Shown here: positions 63,776 through 64,000 of the stretch, one piece after another
How the letters are laid out: the number at the start of each line of letters is the position of its first letter
How positions within the stretch are numbered: position 1 is the stretch's first letter
Assembly (NCBI RefSeq): GCF_014356525.2
Contig: NC_052507.1
Coordinates: 496,001 to 560,000, forward strand
DNA: 64,000 bases
Origin: Nilaparvata lugens
Taxonomy: Eukaryota; Arthropoda; Insecta; Hemiptera; Delphacidae
Direction: 5' to 3'
Program-made: the position numbers and the translations under genes
The notes under the pieces: model-generated
The model's database searches: none
What the model was told of the DNA's origin: nothing
What the model saw: the letters and a program-made list of their open reading frames with translations, nothing else

Positions 63776-64000
63776 TAAAAAAGCAACTTCTGTTTATATT
63801 TAGATGTTTATATGTTTGTATTTCACCGGATCTCGAAAACGGCTCTAACGATTCTCACGAAATTCATAAAATAAAGGTTTATAATATGAAGATTCGATTG
63901 CACTAGGTCTCATCCCTGGGAAAACTCGCTGAAGGACATTAAAAAGATAATTATTATTCATCCTTGGAAAAACAGCTGATAATAATTATTTCGTCGTCTG
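63776..64000. repeat. repeat family N, copy 3, cut by window end
   Basis: TATGTTTGTATTTCACCGGA to AATTATTTCGTCGTCTG, close to copy 1. Confidence 0.75.

Overview
The window looks like AT-rich nuclear DNA of an insect, most likely a hemipteran such as a planthopper. The reasons are genes with short coding exons and GT-AG introns of up to about 15 kb, a very dense load of nested short DNA transposons (MITEs), Helitron-like elements, Tc1/mariner-type transposase remains, LINEs and a rearranged LTR retrotransposon, and insect-like protein sequence. The species is inferred from style only. There are no bacterial operons, CRISPR arrays or rRNA genes.

Only two host genes can be supported. On the plus strand, three exons between 2313 and 6774 encode the C-terminal end of a Golgi alpha-mannosidase II (GH38). 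The rest lies left of the window. On the minus strand, eleven exons between 63564 and 22803 encode most of the splicing factor PRPF39 (HAT-repeat protein of the U1 snRNP). Its first exons lie right of the window and its Gly/Pro/Tyr/Gln-rich tail ends at 22803. The two genes converge. In the given sequence PRPF39 has a one-base frameshift in the exon at 49867-49979, and splice phase shows that at least one exon between 56951 and 49979 is missing or unrecognised. This may be an assembly error or real damage.

Layout: 1-1.45 kb is a repeat with (GT)n and 167-bp subrepeats. 2.3-7 kb holds the mannosidase exons, followed by a tandem repeat that starts inside the last exon. 7-12.6 kb is gene-poor with foldback and MITE copies. 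12.8-16.2 kb is a satellite-like array of about 300-bp units. 17-22.8 kb holds MITEs, including a three-level nest of elements ending in a Helitron-like element. 22.8 kb is the PRPF39 3' end. 25.6-30.8 kb is an LTR element with identical 102-bp LTRs, an inverted and deleted body, and a LINE with an intact reverse transcriptase ORF inserted in gag. 32.4-37.8 kb is a large composite foldback. 39.8-40.8 and 42.3-42.9 kb are deleted Tc1/mariner-type elements. 45-57 kb is introns full of repeats, including a pair of 1-kb repeats 3 kb apart. 57-63.4 kb is quieter intron sequence.

No previously undescribed functional system is evident. The strongest unusual items are the rearranged LTR element, the order of insertion readable from the nested elements, the satellite array, and the condition of PRPF39. 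All protein names come from reading translations and recalling families. No database search was run.
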